Of a DNA stretch of 64,000 nucleotides, positions 33,905 through 43,365 are shown one piece after another. Where the stretch lies: NCBI GenBank assembly GCA_003583745.1, contig QXPY01000014.1, forward strand, positions 62,001 through 126,000, in the 5' to 3' direction. The position numbers and the translations under genes were made by a program. Source of the DNA: Rhodocyclales bacterium GT-UBC (GTDB lineage Bacteria > Pseudomonadota > Gammaproteobacteria > Burkholderiales > Rhodocyclaceae). The notes under the pieces were generated by a model that was not told where the DNA came from, did no database searches, and saw nothing but the letters and a program-made list of their open reading frames with translations. The first letter of the stretch is position 1, and each line of letters begins with the position of its first letter.

Positions 33905-34678
33905 TTAGCGTGGGAAATTGATCGAGCCTGTGGAATTGGGTGCATCTCCACCGAGGCCAATGTTGGTTTTCCCGTCTTTGCCAATCTGGATTTTGACTGG
34001 CCCGGCCGGGGTTGAGGCAGTGACGTTGATGTCGCTGCTGTCGGTGCTGTCGCCATTTGGCGGAAGTCGCCGTCCCTGATTGCTCGCGCCGTTGCCTTGG
34101 GTTGGCTGTGATGAGGTGCGCCCATTCGATATCTGGCGGGGCGCAGGGCGAGTACCGGTGGCGTTCGGTGCGCTGCATTCCGGGCGAAGCTCGGAGGACT
34201 GGTCAGGGAGTTGAATTGCTTTGATGTCGTTCAGTGCGACGTAGCAATCTTGTACACGGAATGCTAGTCCTTTGCTGCGTACGGTATCCGCAGAAACCAA
34301 TTGCCGCCAAAGATGTGCATCGGGGCGACGGAAGAAGGCGACGATGCCAACGAATCTGGTTCCGTCGAGGAGCTTTTCGGTGCTCGCGTAGCTGCCGCCA
34401 GGCACGATCACCAGGTCACTCTTGTCGAGCAGTGCTGGCCCCAGTAGTTCCGACTCGGGGTGCCCGTCAGCGAGTACATCAAAGGTTAGCTTGGAGAATT
34501 CGTTGGCATCCTTGAGTTGATAGATTCTGACGACTACGGACAGGGAGCGACCATTGATGTCTCTATTCAGAATTGGGTCACCATTTCCCTTGATTCCAAA
34601 TGTTTTTGGCCCGCTTGAGCAAGCTGATATGGCAATGCAAATCGATGTAACAAAGTATGTAAAAAAATAATTTTTCAT
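33905..34678 (-). CDS. tssJ: Type VI secretion outer-membrane lipoprotein TssJ with long tail
   Basis: A 257-residue lipoprotein: signal MKNYFFTYFVTSICIAISAC with the lipid-modified Cys20. The TssJ beta-sandwich spans about residues 40-150 (SVVVRIYQLKDANEFSKLTF, LVIVPGGSYASTEKLLDGTRFVGIVAFFR). The last 90 residues are rich in Ser, Thr, Asn, Gly and Pro and appear disordered; usual TssJ ends near 160-180. It recruits TssM at the outer membrane. It heads the leftward operon, next to the AT-rich divergent promoter region. Confidence 0.9.
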   Translation of the reverse strand: MKNYFFTYFVTSICIAISACSSGPKTFGIKGNGDPILNRDINGRSLSVVVRIYQLKDANEFSKLTFDVLADGHPESELLGPALLDKSDLVIVPGGSYASTEKLLDGTRFVGIVAFFRRPDAHLWRQLVSADTVRSKGLAFRVQDCYVALNDIKAIQLPDQSSELRPECSAPNATGTRPAPRQISNGRTSSQPTQGNGASNQGRRLPPNGDSTDSSDINVTASTPAGPVKIQIGKDGKTNIGLGGDAPNSTGSINFPR

Positions 34679-34962
34679 ACGCTATGAATATATGTCTTTT
34701 GGTTTATGAATAAAGTCATAGTTTGTCTAAAATGTGTCTTTATTTGGCTTTTGATCCAAAAATTTGGTCTATTATGACTGATTTTTCGGACCGGATGCGT
34801 CAAATTTGCTTCATAAATGTGAAGTAGCGGTGTACGATTGTCGGTGATGCAAATAGGTTAAAAAATTTTAAAAAATTTGTTTGAATCAACTTTTAAAGTT
34901 GTTGTTGTATAAGTTGTTCATAAAGCCATATTGACTAATTTGTTAGTCTTTTTGTTGGAGTT
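34679..34962. promoter_or_regulatory. AT-rich divergent promoter region of the type VI clusters
   Basis: 284 bases, strikingly AT-rich against the GC-rich chromosome, between tssJ and the M15 peptidase gene, with no supported ORF. CAACTTTTAAAGTTG (34887-34901) is a palindrome, with A/T tracts AAAAAATTTTAAAAAATTT just before it. Such DNA is typical for silencing by H-NS/MvaT/Bv3F-like proteins (inference). Both operons must start here. Confidence 0.6.
34933..34953 (+). terminator. Hairpin with T-run before the M15 peptidase gene
   Basis: GACTAA (34933-34938), loop TTTG, TTAGTC (34943-34948), then TTTTTG. It has an intrinsic-terminator shape but a weak six-base stem, and it lies between the presumed promoter and the ribosome binding site. 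It could act as an attenuator of the rightward operon. Confidence 0.4.
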
Positions 34963-35760
34963 GTGGTGCGTCCCGATTCGGTTGTTTTTTTGATTTGTCT
35001 AGTATTGATCGCGACGTTTTTTGCCCTTTTTTGGGTTGGGCTTCGGTTTTTCAAGGTTGGCCTAGAAGAAACGGGAAAGGCTGCCTTAAGCGTACCGATT
35101 CCTCGCGATCCATCTGCTAAAAATGGTTTGCCGTCTATTGGAAGTAAAAGTTATTTGGCATTGATGGGGGCGCTGTTGGTTGGCGGTGGCGGGGTTGGCA
35201 TGGTTCTGATGTTTTCCGGGGCGGTCTCTCTCGAGCCGCTGTCGGCTTTTGAGATGGATAGGCAAGTGCACATTCAAGGGGCGCTCAATCCCGAGCGACT
35301 GGTTCCGCCACCGGTCATGCCGCCATCGTTGTTCGTGGGTAGTGAGCGACTGGCTTTGGAAACAGCAGATCGCGACTGGGGGCATTTGAATCCAGTCTTT
35401 GCTCAGTCGGTTTTGCGTCTTTTGGCTCGTCTGCAGGAGCGAGGTTATGTCTTTGTTCTGCTCGAAGGCTACCGTAGTCCGGAGCGGCAGGACCTACTTG
35501 CTGACGCAGGGGCGCATGTCACCGGGGCGCGAGCCTTTCAGAGCAAGCATCAATTTGGTTTTGCGGTCGACCTGGCACCGTTGCGAGAAGGGCGGCTTGT
35601 GATTTCCGAGCGAGAGCCGTGGGCGATGGCGGCGTATCAGGCATTGGGTGAGGAATCAGAACGGGGTGGACTGGTATGGGGCGGCCGCTGGTGGTTCAAG
35701 GATTACGGACATGTGGAGATTGCCGGTTCGTTGGCAGCCATTTCACGTGCTGAAAAATAA
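34963..35760 (+). CDS. Membrane-anchored M15 peptidase, TagX-like
   Basis: A 265-residue protein with two N-terminal spans (about residues 7-30 and 64-88) and a periplasmic M15 metallopeptidase domain. Zinc ligands are seen in SKHQFGFAVDL (His and Asp near residues 195-202) and DYGHVEI (His near 248). M15 enzymes cut peptidoglycan cross-bridges; TagX of Acinetobacter, encoded in its T6SS locus, is a comparable L,D-endopeptidase. It probably opens the wall for assembly of the TssJLM complex (inference). GTG 34963 is preceded by TTGGAG; it is the first gene of the rightward operon. Confidence 0.82.
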   Translation: MVRPDSVVFLICLVLIATFFALFWVGLRFFKVGLEETGKAALSVPIPRDPSAKNGLPSIGSKSYLALMGALLVGGGGVGMVLMFSGAVSLEPLSAFEMDRQVHIQGALNPERLVPPPVMPPSLFVGSERLALETADRDWGHLNPVFAQSVLRLLARLQERGYVFVLLEGYRSPERQDLLADAGAHVTGARAFQSKHQFGFAVDLAPLREGRLVISEREPWAMAAYQALGEESERGGLVWGGRWWFKDYGHVEIAGSLAAISRAEK

Positions 35761-35827
35761 TGCGGTCAGTTGTCGGGTGTCCTGTTGCGCTCCGTCCGTG
35801 GCAGGAAGATTTTGCTTGAGGGCATGA

Positions 35828-38800
35828 ATGATGTGGAAGTTGTTGCGTAATCCCAAGTTGGTGTCTGCATTGGGTTTCTTGATTCTAATTGCCCTGATCT
35901 GGTCGATTGGTCCATTTGTCGGATTGTCGAGTTCGGAGTCACGTCTGCTGTGGACCGTCGTGGTTATGTTGGTCTGGGTACTGGCCTTGCTGCTCGGTCG
36001 CTTGCTTAGTGACCGTGCAGGCATGCTCCTGGAAAAAGTCTTGCGGCGCCAGACAGATGAGGCGGTGATTGGCGCCAGTGCCGACCAGCGGCGGGACGTG
36101 GCGCAGCTTCGTCAGCGTCTGCTTGGGGCCATTGATACGCTGAAAACTTCACAGTTGGGCAAGGTGAGTGGTAAGGCCGCGCTCTATGAATTGCCTTGGT
36201 ATATGGTTATCGGTCATCCGGCTGCAGGAAAAAGTAGCGCCATTTTGCATTCCGGACTGGATTTTCCTTTTGGCGATAAACAAGCGATCCAGGGGGTGGG
36301 GGGGACGCGCAATTGCGATTGGTTTTTCACCACCGAAGGCGTGCTGCTTGATACGGCTGGGCGCTATTCGACGCAGCGAGAGGATCGGCCGGAATGGCTC
36401 GAGTTTCTAAAGCTTCTCAAGAAATACCGGAGCAAGGCTCCTGCTAACGGCATTCTGGTGGCAATCAGTTTTCCCGAGCTGGTTCAGCATAAGAGTGAGC
36501 AATTCACGATCTACGCTCGTCAGGTTCGCGAGCGTATCAACGAAATTGATGAGGCCTTTGGTATCAAAGTGCCGATCTATCTGGTCTTTACCAAGATTGA
36601 CCTGCTCGGCGGCTTTACGCAGTTCTTCGAGGATATGTCCGAGGATGAGCGGCAGTCGGTTTGGGGGGCGACGCTTTCGCATGACCAGGGGGCGGAATTC
36701 GATGCCGTGAGAGTGGTTGGGCAACAGTTCGATATGCTGCAGCGCGGTCTGGTGCAGATAGGTTTCGATAAGCTGGCGAATAATCGAGGTAACGTCAGCC
36801 GTCCTGCCCTATTTACTTTCCCGATCGAGTTCAATGCGATGCGGGAGGCTGTTTGCAAGTTTGTTGAGCTGCTCTTTCAGGACGATCCTTACCATACCAA
36901 GCCGTTGCTGCGCGGATTTTACTTTACTAGCGCCTTGCAGGAGGGGACTCCAAGGCAGGCGGCAGGTAGCCGGATTGCGAGCATTTTTGATTTGTCCCGT
37001 TGGGGTGGGGACGGGGGGCTGGTACCTGCTTCGAACAGTTTTTTCCTTAGAACACTGTTCAAGGAGGTCATTTTTCCGGATCGTCATTTGATTACCCGGC
37101 AGATCAAGCCGGCAGGCAATCGTTTGCGTTTGGCCGGAATGGCGATAGGCCTCTCAATGCTGGCTCTTCTGTCGGGTGGAATGACATGGTCCTTTGTCGG
37201 AAACCAAAAGCTGATTGCCAATGCTGACGAAGAGTTGTTGGTGTCTCGAAGGCTGGCGGCAAGTGGTGAGTTAGTGGACCGGCTAAAGGCACTGCAGGTG
37301 CTGCAATTGCGTATCGAGCAACTGCATCAATATCAACAACAAGGATACCCGGCTCAATTGGGATTGGGCCTTTATCAAGGCAGGCAGGTTGAGCAGACCT
37401 TGCGCAAGGAATATTTTGCCGGGGTGCGCGAGGTCATGCTGATGCCAGTCAAGGCCTCGCTCGAAATGACGCTGGCTGCGTTGCATGATCCGACGCCGCC
37501 GGCCGTGTCGTCGTCGACGGGTGTTAGCAAGCCGCCGCCAGTGGCAAATGATGCCGCTCCGCGTTTGCCGGGCAAGCCATCCGGCGGCGCCTTGCCGGTC
37601 ATACCCATGCACTTCGTGCCGCCGCATTCGAATTCGGCAGACTTGGTGACGAAGGCTTTGTATCGACCGGATGGGCGAACTCCTTTTCTGGCGGTGGGAT
37701 CTTCCCCGGCTCAGACCATTGAGGCTGCTCGCGGCATTGTTTTGCCGGGGGGCGTCGGAGCGGCCGGCAATGGTGGGCGAAAACTGGAAGATGGCTATAA
37801 CGCTTTGAAGACCTATCTGATGCTGAAAGAGAAAGAGCATATGGAGATATCGCATCTTTCCGATCAGCTCCCAAAATATTGGCGGCCTTGGCTGGCTGTC
37901 AACCGAGGCAGGGGAAGTCAAGAGGAAATCAATCGGCTGGCCGAGCGTGTCGTTGCCTTCTACGTCTCTCAAATTGCAGAAGATGATTTGCCTCTGATCG
38001 AGAATCGAGCTGATTTGATCGGACAAAGTCGCGACATCCTGCGTGGGGCATTTCGTCGCCTTTCGGCGGTTGAGCGTGTCTACAACGAGCTGAAGGCACG
38101 GGCCAATACTCAATTCGCGCCGATGACTGTCGGTCGCATTCTGAATAGCCGTGATCTTGATTTGATGATGGGCAGTGTGGCATTGCCCGGGGCCTTTACC
38201 CGCGAAGCCTGGGAAAAGTATTTTCGTTCTGCGATTGGTGAGGCGAGCAAGGGGGAAATCAAGGGCGACGATTGGGTGCTGGCAACATCGTCACTAGAGA
38301 ATCTAAGCAAGGACGGCAATTTCGAACGTAATCGTCAGGAACTGGAGGCGACTTACAAAGCAGAATATGCCCGGGAGTGGAAGAAATTTCTGCAGGGAGT
38401 AGCGGTTCAGGAGTTTGGCGCCTTGGAAAATGCGGTGCAGTCCTTAGGGAGGCTGGCTGATCCGCAAAACTCGCCTTTGCGTCAGGTGCTCGCCAAGGCT
38501 GCTTATGAAACGGCTTGGGACAACCCGTCGCAGCTTGGCAAGTCATTGGAGACTGCGAAAAATTCGGTGATCGAGCGTACCGAGAAGCTCGTTCTGGGAA
38601 GTGCTGCGCCTAGCATCGCTGCAGTGCAGCCGCAACTCGGGGAGCTTGGGGGCAAGTTTGCTCTACTGTCTTCTCTGACCGTTGCGGGCGAGGGGGGGCG
38701 GATACAGTTGTCTGCTTATCTCGATATTTTGGGCAAGCTGAAAGGCAAGCTTGCTCAGATTGCGGCCAACCCGGAGCCAGGGGTGCAGGCGCGTCAGTTG

Positions 38801-39697
38801 ATGCAAGCAACCTTGGCTGCAAGCGGTTCGGAGTTTGCCGAGGCGCTTGCACTGGTCGATGGGGTTTTGTTGAACGGGGTGTCCGATGAGGCGAAAGATG
38901 TTATTCGCCCCTTGTTGGTCAGGCCGCTTGTTCAGGCATATGCGACCTTGATTCCCCCTGTGGAACAAGAGATTAATCAGGTGTGGCAGGCGGAAGTGCT
39001 CGGGCAATGGCGAGGCCTTGCTGGAAAGTATCCATTTTCGGATTCGGCGAATGAAGCCTCCATGGCAGAAATCGCCAGGTTTTTGAAGCCGGGCGAGGGT
39101 GTTTTGCCTCGCTTTGTAGACAAGCAGTTGAGTGGCTTGGTGGTGCGCCGAGGGGATCAATTGATCCCCCGTACTTGGGCCAATTTGGGAGTGGGTTTTA
39201 ACCCCGCATTTTTAGCAGGGGTTGCGCGACTGACTTCGGCAGGCAATGCCGTTCTTCAAGATGGCGAAGGTACTCGGTTTGAGCTGCAACCTGTTCCGAC
39301 GCCTGGTTTGAGCGAAATCCTGATTGAAGTCGATGGTCAAGTGTTGCGCTATCGGAACGGGCCGCAGCCCTGGACTGGCTTTGCTTGGCCAAATACCCCT
39401 GGCGGAGCGGCGCAGGGGGCCAGAATTCAGGTGGTTTCCTTCTCCGGGGTGTCGACTTCCGTGGCGAACTTTGGTGGCCGTTTGGGCTGGATGCGTTTGC
39501 TTGCGCAGGCTCGGGTCGATGGCAATGCCGGTGAAACAACTCAACTAGAGTGGCGCTTCAAAGCCGGACGGACTGGGGATAGTGATGGGGAAGCGGTCCG
39601 CTTCAATTTCCGTGTTGTTAGTGGAGCCAATCCCTTGTCGCTCTCCGGACTGCGCCGTCTTGGCTTGCCGGAAAAAATCACAAACAAAGGAGTTTGA
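35828..39697 (+). CDS. tssM: Type VI secretion membrane-complex protein TssM (IcmF)
   Basis: A 1289-residue inner-membrane protein. Two N-terminal spans (about 11-33 and 38-60) precede a cytoplasmic NTPase domain with intact Walker A GHPAAGKSS and DTAGRYSTQ. A third span lies near residues 430-455 (LAGMAIGLSMLALLSGGMTW). The large periplasmic part has the IcmF-related fold and the C-terminal VasK region that binds TssJ. An insert of Pro/Ala/Ser-rich sequence occurs at about residues 555-600. It begins 68 bases after the peptidase gene and ends directly at the tagF ATG. Confidence 0.94.
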   Translation: MMWKLLRNPKLVSALGFLILIALIWSIGPFVGLSSSESRLLWTVVVMLVWVLALLLGRLLSDRAGMLLEKVLRRQTDEAVIGASADQRRDVAQLRQRLLGAIDTLKTSQLGKVSGKAALYELPWYMVIGHPAAGKSSAILHSGLDFPFGDKQAIQGVGGTRNCDWFFTTEGVLLDTAGRYSTQREDRPEWLEFLKLLKKYRSKAPANGILVAISFPELVQHKSEQFTIYARQVRERINEIDEAFGIKVPIYLVFTKIDLLGGFTQFFEDMSEDERQSVWGATLSHDQGAEFDAVRVVGQQFDMLQRGLVQIGFDKLANNRGNVSRPALFTFPIEFNAMREAVCKFVELLFQDDPYHTKPLLRGFYFTSALQEGTPRQAAGSRIASIFDLSRWGGDGGLVPASNSFFLRTLFKEVIFPDRHLITRQIKPAGNRLRLAGMAIGLSMLALLSGGMTWSFVGNQKLIANADEELLVSRRLAASGELVDRLKALQVLQLRIEQLHQYQQQGYPAQLGLGLYQGRQVEQTLRKEYFAGVREVMLMPVKASLEMTLAALHDPTPPAVSSSTGVSKPPPVANDAAPRLPGKPSGGALPVIPMHFVPPHSNSADLVTKALYRPDGRTPFLAVGSSPAQTIEAARGIVLPGGVGAAGNGGRKLEDGYNALKTYLMLKEKEHMEISHLSDQLPKYWRPWLAVNRGRGSQEEINRLAERVVAFYVSQIAEDDLPLIENRADLIGQSRDILRGAFRRLSAVERVYNELKARANTQFAPMTVGRILNSRDLDLMMGSVALPGAFTREAWEKYFRSAIGEASKGEIKGDDWVLATSSLENLSKDGNFERNRQELEATYKAEYAREWKKFLQGVAVQEFGALENAVQSLGRLADPQNSPLRQVLAKAAYETAWDNPSQLGKSLETAKNSVIERTEKLVLGSAAPSIAAVQPQLGELGGKFALLSSLTVAGEGGRIQLSAYLDILGKLKGKLAQIAANPEPGVQARQLMQATLAASGSEFAEALALVDGVLLNGVSDEAKDVIRPLLVRPLVQAYATLIPPVEQEINQVWQAEVLGQWRGLAGKYPFSDSANEASMAEIARFLKPGEGVLPRFVDKQLSGLVVRRGDQLIPRTWANLGVGFNPAFLAGVARLTSAGNAVLQDGEGTRFELQPVPTPGLSEILIEVDGQVLRYRNGPQPWTGFAWPNTPGGAAQGARIQVVSFSGVSTSVANFGGRLGWMRLLAQARVDGNAGETTQLEWRFKAGRTGDSDGEAVRFNFRVVSGANPLSLSGLRRLGLPEKITNKGV

Positions 39698-40747
39698 ATG
39701 CTGGTTCTGCCTTTTGGACGTACTGAAAGCCAGCTTGTCGCTAGTTATGCGTTGTTTGGAAAGCTGCCTAATCGTCCCGATTTCGTGCGGGTCAATGCGA
39801 CCCATTCAGCAGTCATGGAGTTAGATGGGGTCATTCAGCGTGCGTTCGAGTTGCGTTCGTTTGAGGGGGCGGGGGGCGAGTGGTCTCCTCTCGTAGGCAT
39901 GATCGATTTCCAGTATGTCACCCAAGATCGGCGTCATGTCATGGTTGGCGTGCTGACGCCCAGCCTGGATCAGGCCGGGCGCTGCTATCCACTGGTCGCT
40001 GCGGTGATTTTGCCGCGCGATTCAATTGAGCGTTATCTGCGGGTGTCGCCAATTGCTTACGAGGTCTTTTTCGATGGTTTGCGTGAACAGGTGATCAATG
40101 CCGTTGAAAATTCGGTTGAGGCCTTGTCGTGCCGTCAGTTTCTTGAGGGCAGTTTGCGTACTTATGAAGGCGCTGACGAAGACTTGAATTTGGCGCTAAG
40201 TGTCGTTGATCGGTTTATGTCAGTTCATTCGGCGAAGCGAATGGCTGATTTGCTTTCTGCCGGAGCGTACCCCGCAAGCTTGCATCAGGCATTGCTGAAT
40301 CTCGCCTTTTATCTGGCCCATTTGCGGCGTTTCGATAATCGGGCAACCAATCAGCTGTTTCTTTTCCCGCTCTCGGACAGCAAGGGGGAGCAGGCACTTG
40401 AGGCCAGCGCCTGGCTGACCCTGATTGCTTCTCTCAAGGGGCTGGGCGGACAAGACGGAGGGTGGTGTGGCAGCTATCTGATTACGCGACGCACGGAAGG
40501 GGGGGCGCAGTTGGTCACTACAGTCGGCAGCGTGCCCTCGAGTTTTTCCCGGTTGATGATCGGCGGAGAGGTTGAGTCCTCAATGCTCCTCGATCTGGCC
40601 TCTCGTCACGATGCTTGGGTGAGTCATCGGCTGTATGCCGAGGTTTCTTACGTCCTTGGGCGTCTTTTGGCAGATCCGGATTGTCGCATGGCGGCTTTGG
40701 CGGGCTTTCTTGAGGATATGAGCCAGCGACTGGAGGGCGGCATTTAG
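39698..40747 (+). CDS. tagF: Type VI secretion regulator TagF
   Basis: A 349-residue protein of the TagF/DUF2094 (BMA_A0400) family, starting PFGRTESQLVASYALFGKLPNRPDFVRVN. TagF is a post-translational repressor of T6SS assembly, acting together with or instead of the threonine phosphorylation pathway. Here no ppkA, pppA or fha is present, so TagF would act alone. Its ATG directly follows the tssM TGA, giving translational coupling. Confidence 0.87.
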   Translation: MLVLPFGRTESQLVASYALFGKLPNRPDFVRVNATHSAVMELDGVIQRAFELRSFEGAGGEWSPLVGMIDFQYVTQDRRHVMVGVLTPSLDQAGRCYPLVAAVILPRDSIERYLRVSPIAYEVFFDGLREQVINAVENSVEALSCRQFLEGSLRTYEGADEDLNLALSVVDRFMSVHSAKRMADLLSAGAYPASLHQALLNLAFYLAHLRRFDNRATNQLFLFPLSDSKGEQALEASAWLTLIASLKGLGGQDGGWCGSYLITRRTEGGAQLVTTVGSVPSSFSRLMIGGEVESSMLLDLASRHDAWVSHRLYAEVSYVLGRLLADPDCRMAALAGFLEDMSQRLEGGI

Positions 40748-40803
40748 CTTCGGATTGAGGTGTGTTCGTTTTGTTTTCTGATTGTTTTTGAAAGGAAAAG
40801 CAT

Positions 40804-41310
40804 ATGGCCAAGGAAAGTACGCAAAAAAAATTGTCTAGGGTGCGTCCGCCACGGGTGCAAATTACTTATGACGTCGAGATTGGGGATGCTATCGAAACCA
40901 AGGAGCTGCCTTTTGTTCTTGGTGTGCTTGGCGACTATAGCGGGCAACCCAAAGTGGCATTGCCCAAACTGAAAGATCGAAAGTTCATCGATATCGATCG
41001 TGACAATTTTGACGATGTGCTGAAGGGGGTGGCGCCGCGCCTGGCGATTCGGGTTGACAACGCGTTGAAGAAAGACGGGAGTCAGATGGGCATGGAGTTG
41101 AATTTTGCCAAGCTTGATGATTTCGAACCGCAGAACGTCGTTAATCAGGTCGAACCATTGAAAAAACTCCTCGAAGTACGTACCCGGCTTGCTGATTTGA
41201 GAAACAAAATCAGTGGGAACGACCGGTTCGAGGAGTTGCTGGATGACGTCATGCGCGATACCGAAAAGCTTAAAAAAATTGGTGCTGCGCGCAAGAAGAA
41301 GGAGGCCTGA
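40804..41310 (+). CDS. tssB: Type VI secretion contractile sheath small subunit TssB
   Basis: A 168-residue sheath protein (VipA). It opens KESTQKKLSRVRPPRVQITYDVEIGDAIETKELPFVLGVLGDYSG-type sequence, with RKFIDIDRDNFDDVLKGV and LRNKISGNDRFEELLDDV, all conserved. It pairs with TssC to build the contractile tail sheath. AAAGGAAAAG precedes the ATG. Three bases separate it from tssC. Confidence 0.95.
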   Translation: MAKESTQKKLSRVRPPRVQITYDVEIGDAIETKELPFVLGVLGDYSGQPKVALPKLKDRKFIDIDRDNFDDVLKGVAPRLAIRVDNALKKDGSQMGMELNFAKLDDFEPQNVVNQVEPLKKLLEVRTRLADLRNKISGNDRFEELLDDVMRDTEKLKKIGAARKKKEA

Positions 41311-41313
41311 GTT

Positions 41314-42798
41314 ATGTCGGCAGAAATGGAAGTCGCTGTTTTGGACAGCCCGGAGTTAGACGAGGGATTGGGTTTGCTTGATCAAATCGTCGATCAGAGC
41401 CGTGTAGCGGTCGGTGAGCATGAGAGGCTCAATGCACGAGACCAGATCGCCGAGTTGGTTGACGAGGTCTTGGCGGGGACGGTGACCATATCTCGTGATC
41501 TTGCCGCCAGCATCGATTTGCGAATAGCACAACTCGATGCATTGCTCTCGGATCAGCTCAACGCGATCATGCATCATCCTGATTTCCAGAGGCTGGAGGC
41601 ATCCTGGCGTGGTTTGAAATATTTGGTCATGCAATCGGAGACCAGCCCGATGCTCAAGATTAAGGTAATGAACGCCAGCAAGAGGGATCTGGTCAAGGAT
41701 TTCAAGTCGTCGCCGGAGTTTGATCAAAGCGCGTTGTTCAAAAAGATATACGAAGAAGAATATGGCACTTTTGGCGGTGCTCCCTATGCGAGTCTGATCG
41801 GCGATTACGAGTTCTCGCGCCATCCGGAGGACTTTTACCTGCTCGACGAGTTGTCGCATGTGGCCGCCTCGGCGCATGCTCCGCTGATTACTGCTGCCGC
41901 GCCAAGTCTGTTTGGTTTGGAAAGCTTTTCGGATATCGGAAAACCTCGCGATTTATCGAAGATTTTCGACACTGTCGAATATGCAAAATGGAAGTCTTTT
42001 CGAGAGTCTGATGATTCTCGATACGTTGGTTTGGTCTTGCCGCATGTGCTGGGGCGTTTGCCTTATGGTCGCGATACGGTGCCGCTGGATGATTTCAATT
42101 TCGAAGAAGATGTTGATGGGTCCGATCATGGCAAATATCTTTGGTCGAATGCGGCTTATGCCTTTGGTGCGCGTCTAACTGATGCCTTTGCTAATTTCGG
42201 TTGGTTGGCGGCGATTCGTGGGGTTGAGGGAGGGGGGCTGGTTGAAGGACTGCCGACTCATACCTTCCGTACCGATGATGGTGAGATTGCCTTGAAATGC
42301 CCAACCGAAGTGGCAATTACTGATCGCAATGAAAAGCTTCTGTCCGATCTCGGTTTCATTTCGCTAGTCCATTGCAAAAATACGGACTATGCGGCGTTTT
42401 TTGGTGGCCAGTCGACGCAAAAGGCGAAGACCTATAACACCGATTCGGCGAATGCCAATGCGCGTCTTTCATCGCAATTGCCCTATATTTTTTCTGCATC
42501 GCGGATAGCGCATTACATGAAGGCAATCATGCGAGACAAGATAGGTAGCTTTGCTTCTCGTGAAAATGTCCAGGACTTCCTTAATACATGGCTTGCGCAG
42601 TATGTTCTTCTTGATGACTCGGCCTCTCAGGAAGCAAAAGCAAAGTATCCATTACGCGAAGCTAGGGTGGATGTAGTCGAGGTTCCTGGGCGGCCCGGTG
42701 TCTATCGAGCAGCGGCCTTCTTACGCCCGCATTTTCAACTTGACGAGTTGACGATATCATTAAGATTGGTGGCTGAGCTGCCAAAATCGACAAGATAA
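41314..42798 (+). CDS. tssC: Type VI secretion contractile sheath large subunit TssC
   Basis: A 494-residue sheath protein (VipB). It shows DAIMHHPDFQ-type start QLNAIMHHPDFQRLEASWRGLKYLV, the conserved YGTFGGAPYASLIGDYEF, WKSFRESDDSRYVGLVLPHVLGRLPYG, AYAFGARLTDAFANFGWLAAIRGVEGGG and PYIFSASRIAHYMKAIMRDKIG. Length is standard. The Gly-Gly loops near residue 300 contact ClpV. It precedes hcp by 50 AT-rich bases that may hold an extra promoter. Confidence 0.96.
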   Translation: MSAEMEVAVLDSPELDEGLGLLDQIVDQSRVAVGEHERLNARDQIAELVDEVLAGTVTISRDLAASIDLRIAQLDALLSDQLNAIMHHPDFQRLEASWRGLKYLVMQSETSPMLKIKVMNASKRDLVKDFKSSPEFDQSALFKKIYEEEYGTFGGAPYASLIGDYEFSRHPEDFYLLDELSHVAASAHAPLITAAAPSLFGLESFSDIGKPRDLSKIFDTVEYAKWKSFRESDDSRYVGLVLPHVLGRLPYGRDTVPLDDFNFEEDVDGSDHGKYLWSNAAYAFGARLTDAFANFGWLAAIRGVEGGGLVEGLPTHTFRTDDGEIALKCPTEVAITDRNEKLLSDLGFISLVHCKNTDYAAFFGGQSTQKAKTYNTDSANANARLSSQLPYIFSASRIAHYMKAIMRDKIGSFASRENVQDFLNTWLAQYVLLDDSASQEAKAKYPLREARVDVVEVPGRPGVYRAAAFLRPHFQLDELTISLRLVAELPKSTR

Positions 42799-42848
42799 TA
42801 ATTTTCTTGATTCTAAAACTGTTTAATACCAATTGCATGGAGTAAGCC

Positions 42849-43349
42849 ATGGCGTTTGATGCCTTTATTAAAATTGACGGGATTCCGGGTGAGTCGACCG
42901 ATGACAAACATAAGGAGTGGATTGAAGTCATTCATTTCGATCACAAAATCGAGCAGCCCGCATCCAGCACGGCCAGCTCGGTTGGTGGGGCGACGGCCGA
43001 GCGTGTCAATCACGGTACATTCAATTTCGTTCATCAGCTGGACAAGGCGACGCCAAAATTGTTGGAGGCTTGCTGTACCGGCAAGCACATCAAGGAAATT
43101 ACCATCGAGTTTTGTCGGGCTGGCGGCGACAAGGTCAAATACATGGAAATCAAGCTTGAACAAGCGTTGATCTCCAAAGTCGAGGATCTTGGCGCGGCTG
43201 AGGATGAATTGGGCTATCCGACCGAAAAGGTCTCGCTTTCCTACGGCAAGATCAAGTGGACCTATACCCAGCAGAAGCGTGAAGACGGTTCTGCCGGTGG
43301 CAATGTCAGCGCTGGTTGGGATTTGACTGCCAACAAGACGATTGCTTGA
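42849..43349 (+). CDS. hcp: Type VI secretion inner-tube protein Hcp
   Basis: A 166-residue hexameric tube protein (TssD). It begins MAFDAFIKIDGIPGESTDDKHKEWIEV and contains VNHGTFNFVHQLDKATPKLL, CTGKHIKEITIEFCRAGG and VSLSYGKIKWTYTQQKREDGS, all typical of Hcp. It has no fused effector domain. It is followed by a strong terminator, so it may be more abundant than downstream products. Confidence 0.95.
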   Translation: MAFDAFIKIDGIPGESTDDKHKEWIEVIHFDHKIEQPASSTASSVGGATAERVNHGTFNFVHQLDKATPKLLEACCTGKHIKEITIEFCRAGGDKVKYMEIKLEQALISKVEDLGAAEDELGYPTEKVSLSYGKIKWTYTQQKREDGSAGGNVSAGWDLTANKTIA

Positions 43350-43365
43350 TTGGTTGCTCGTACAG

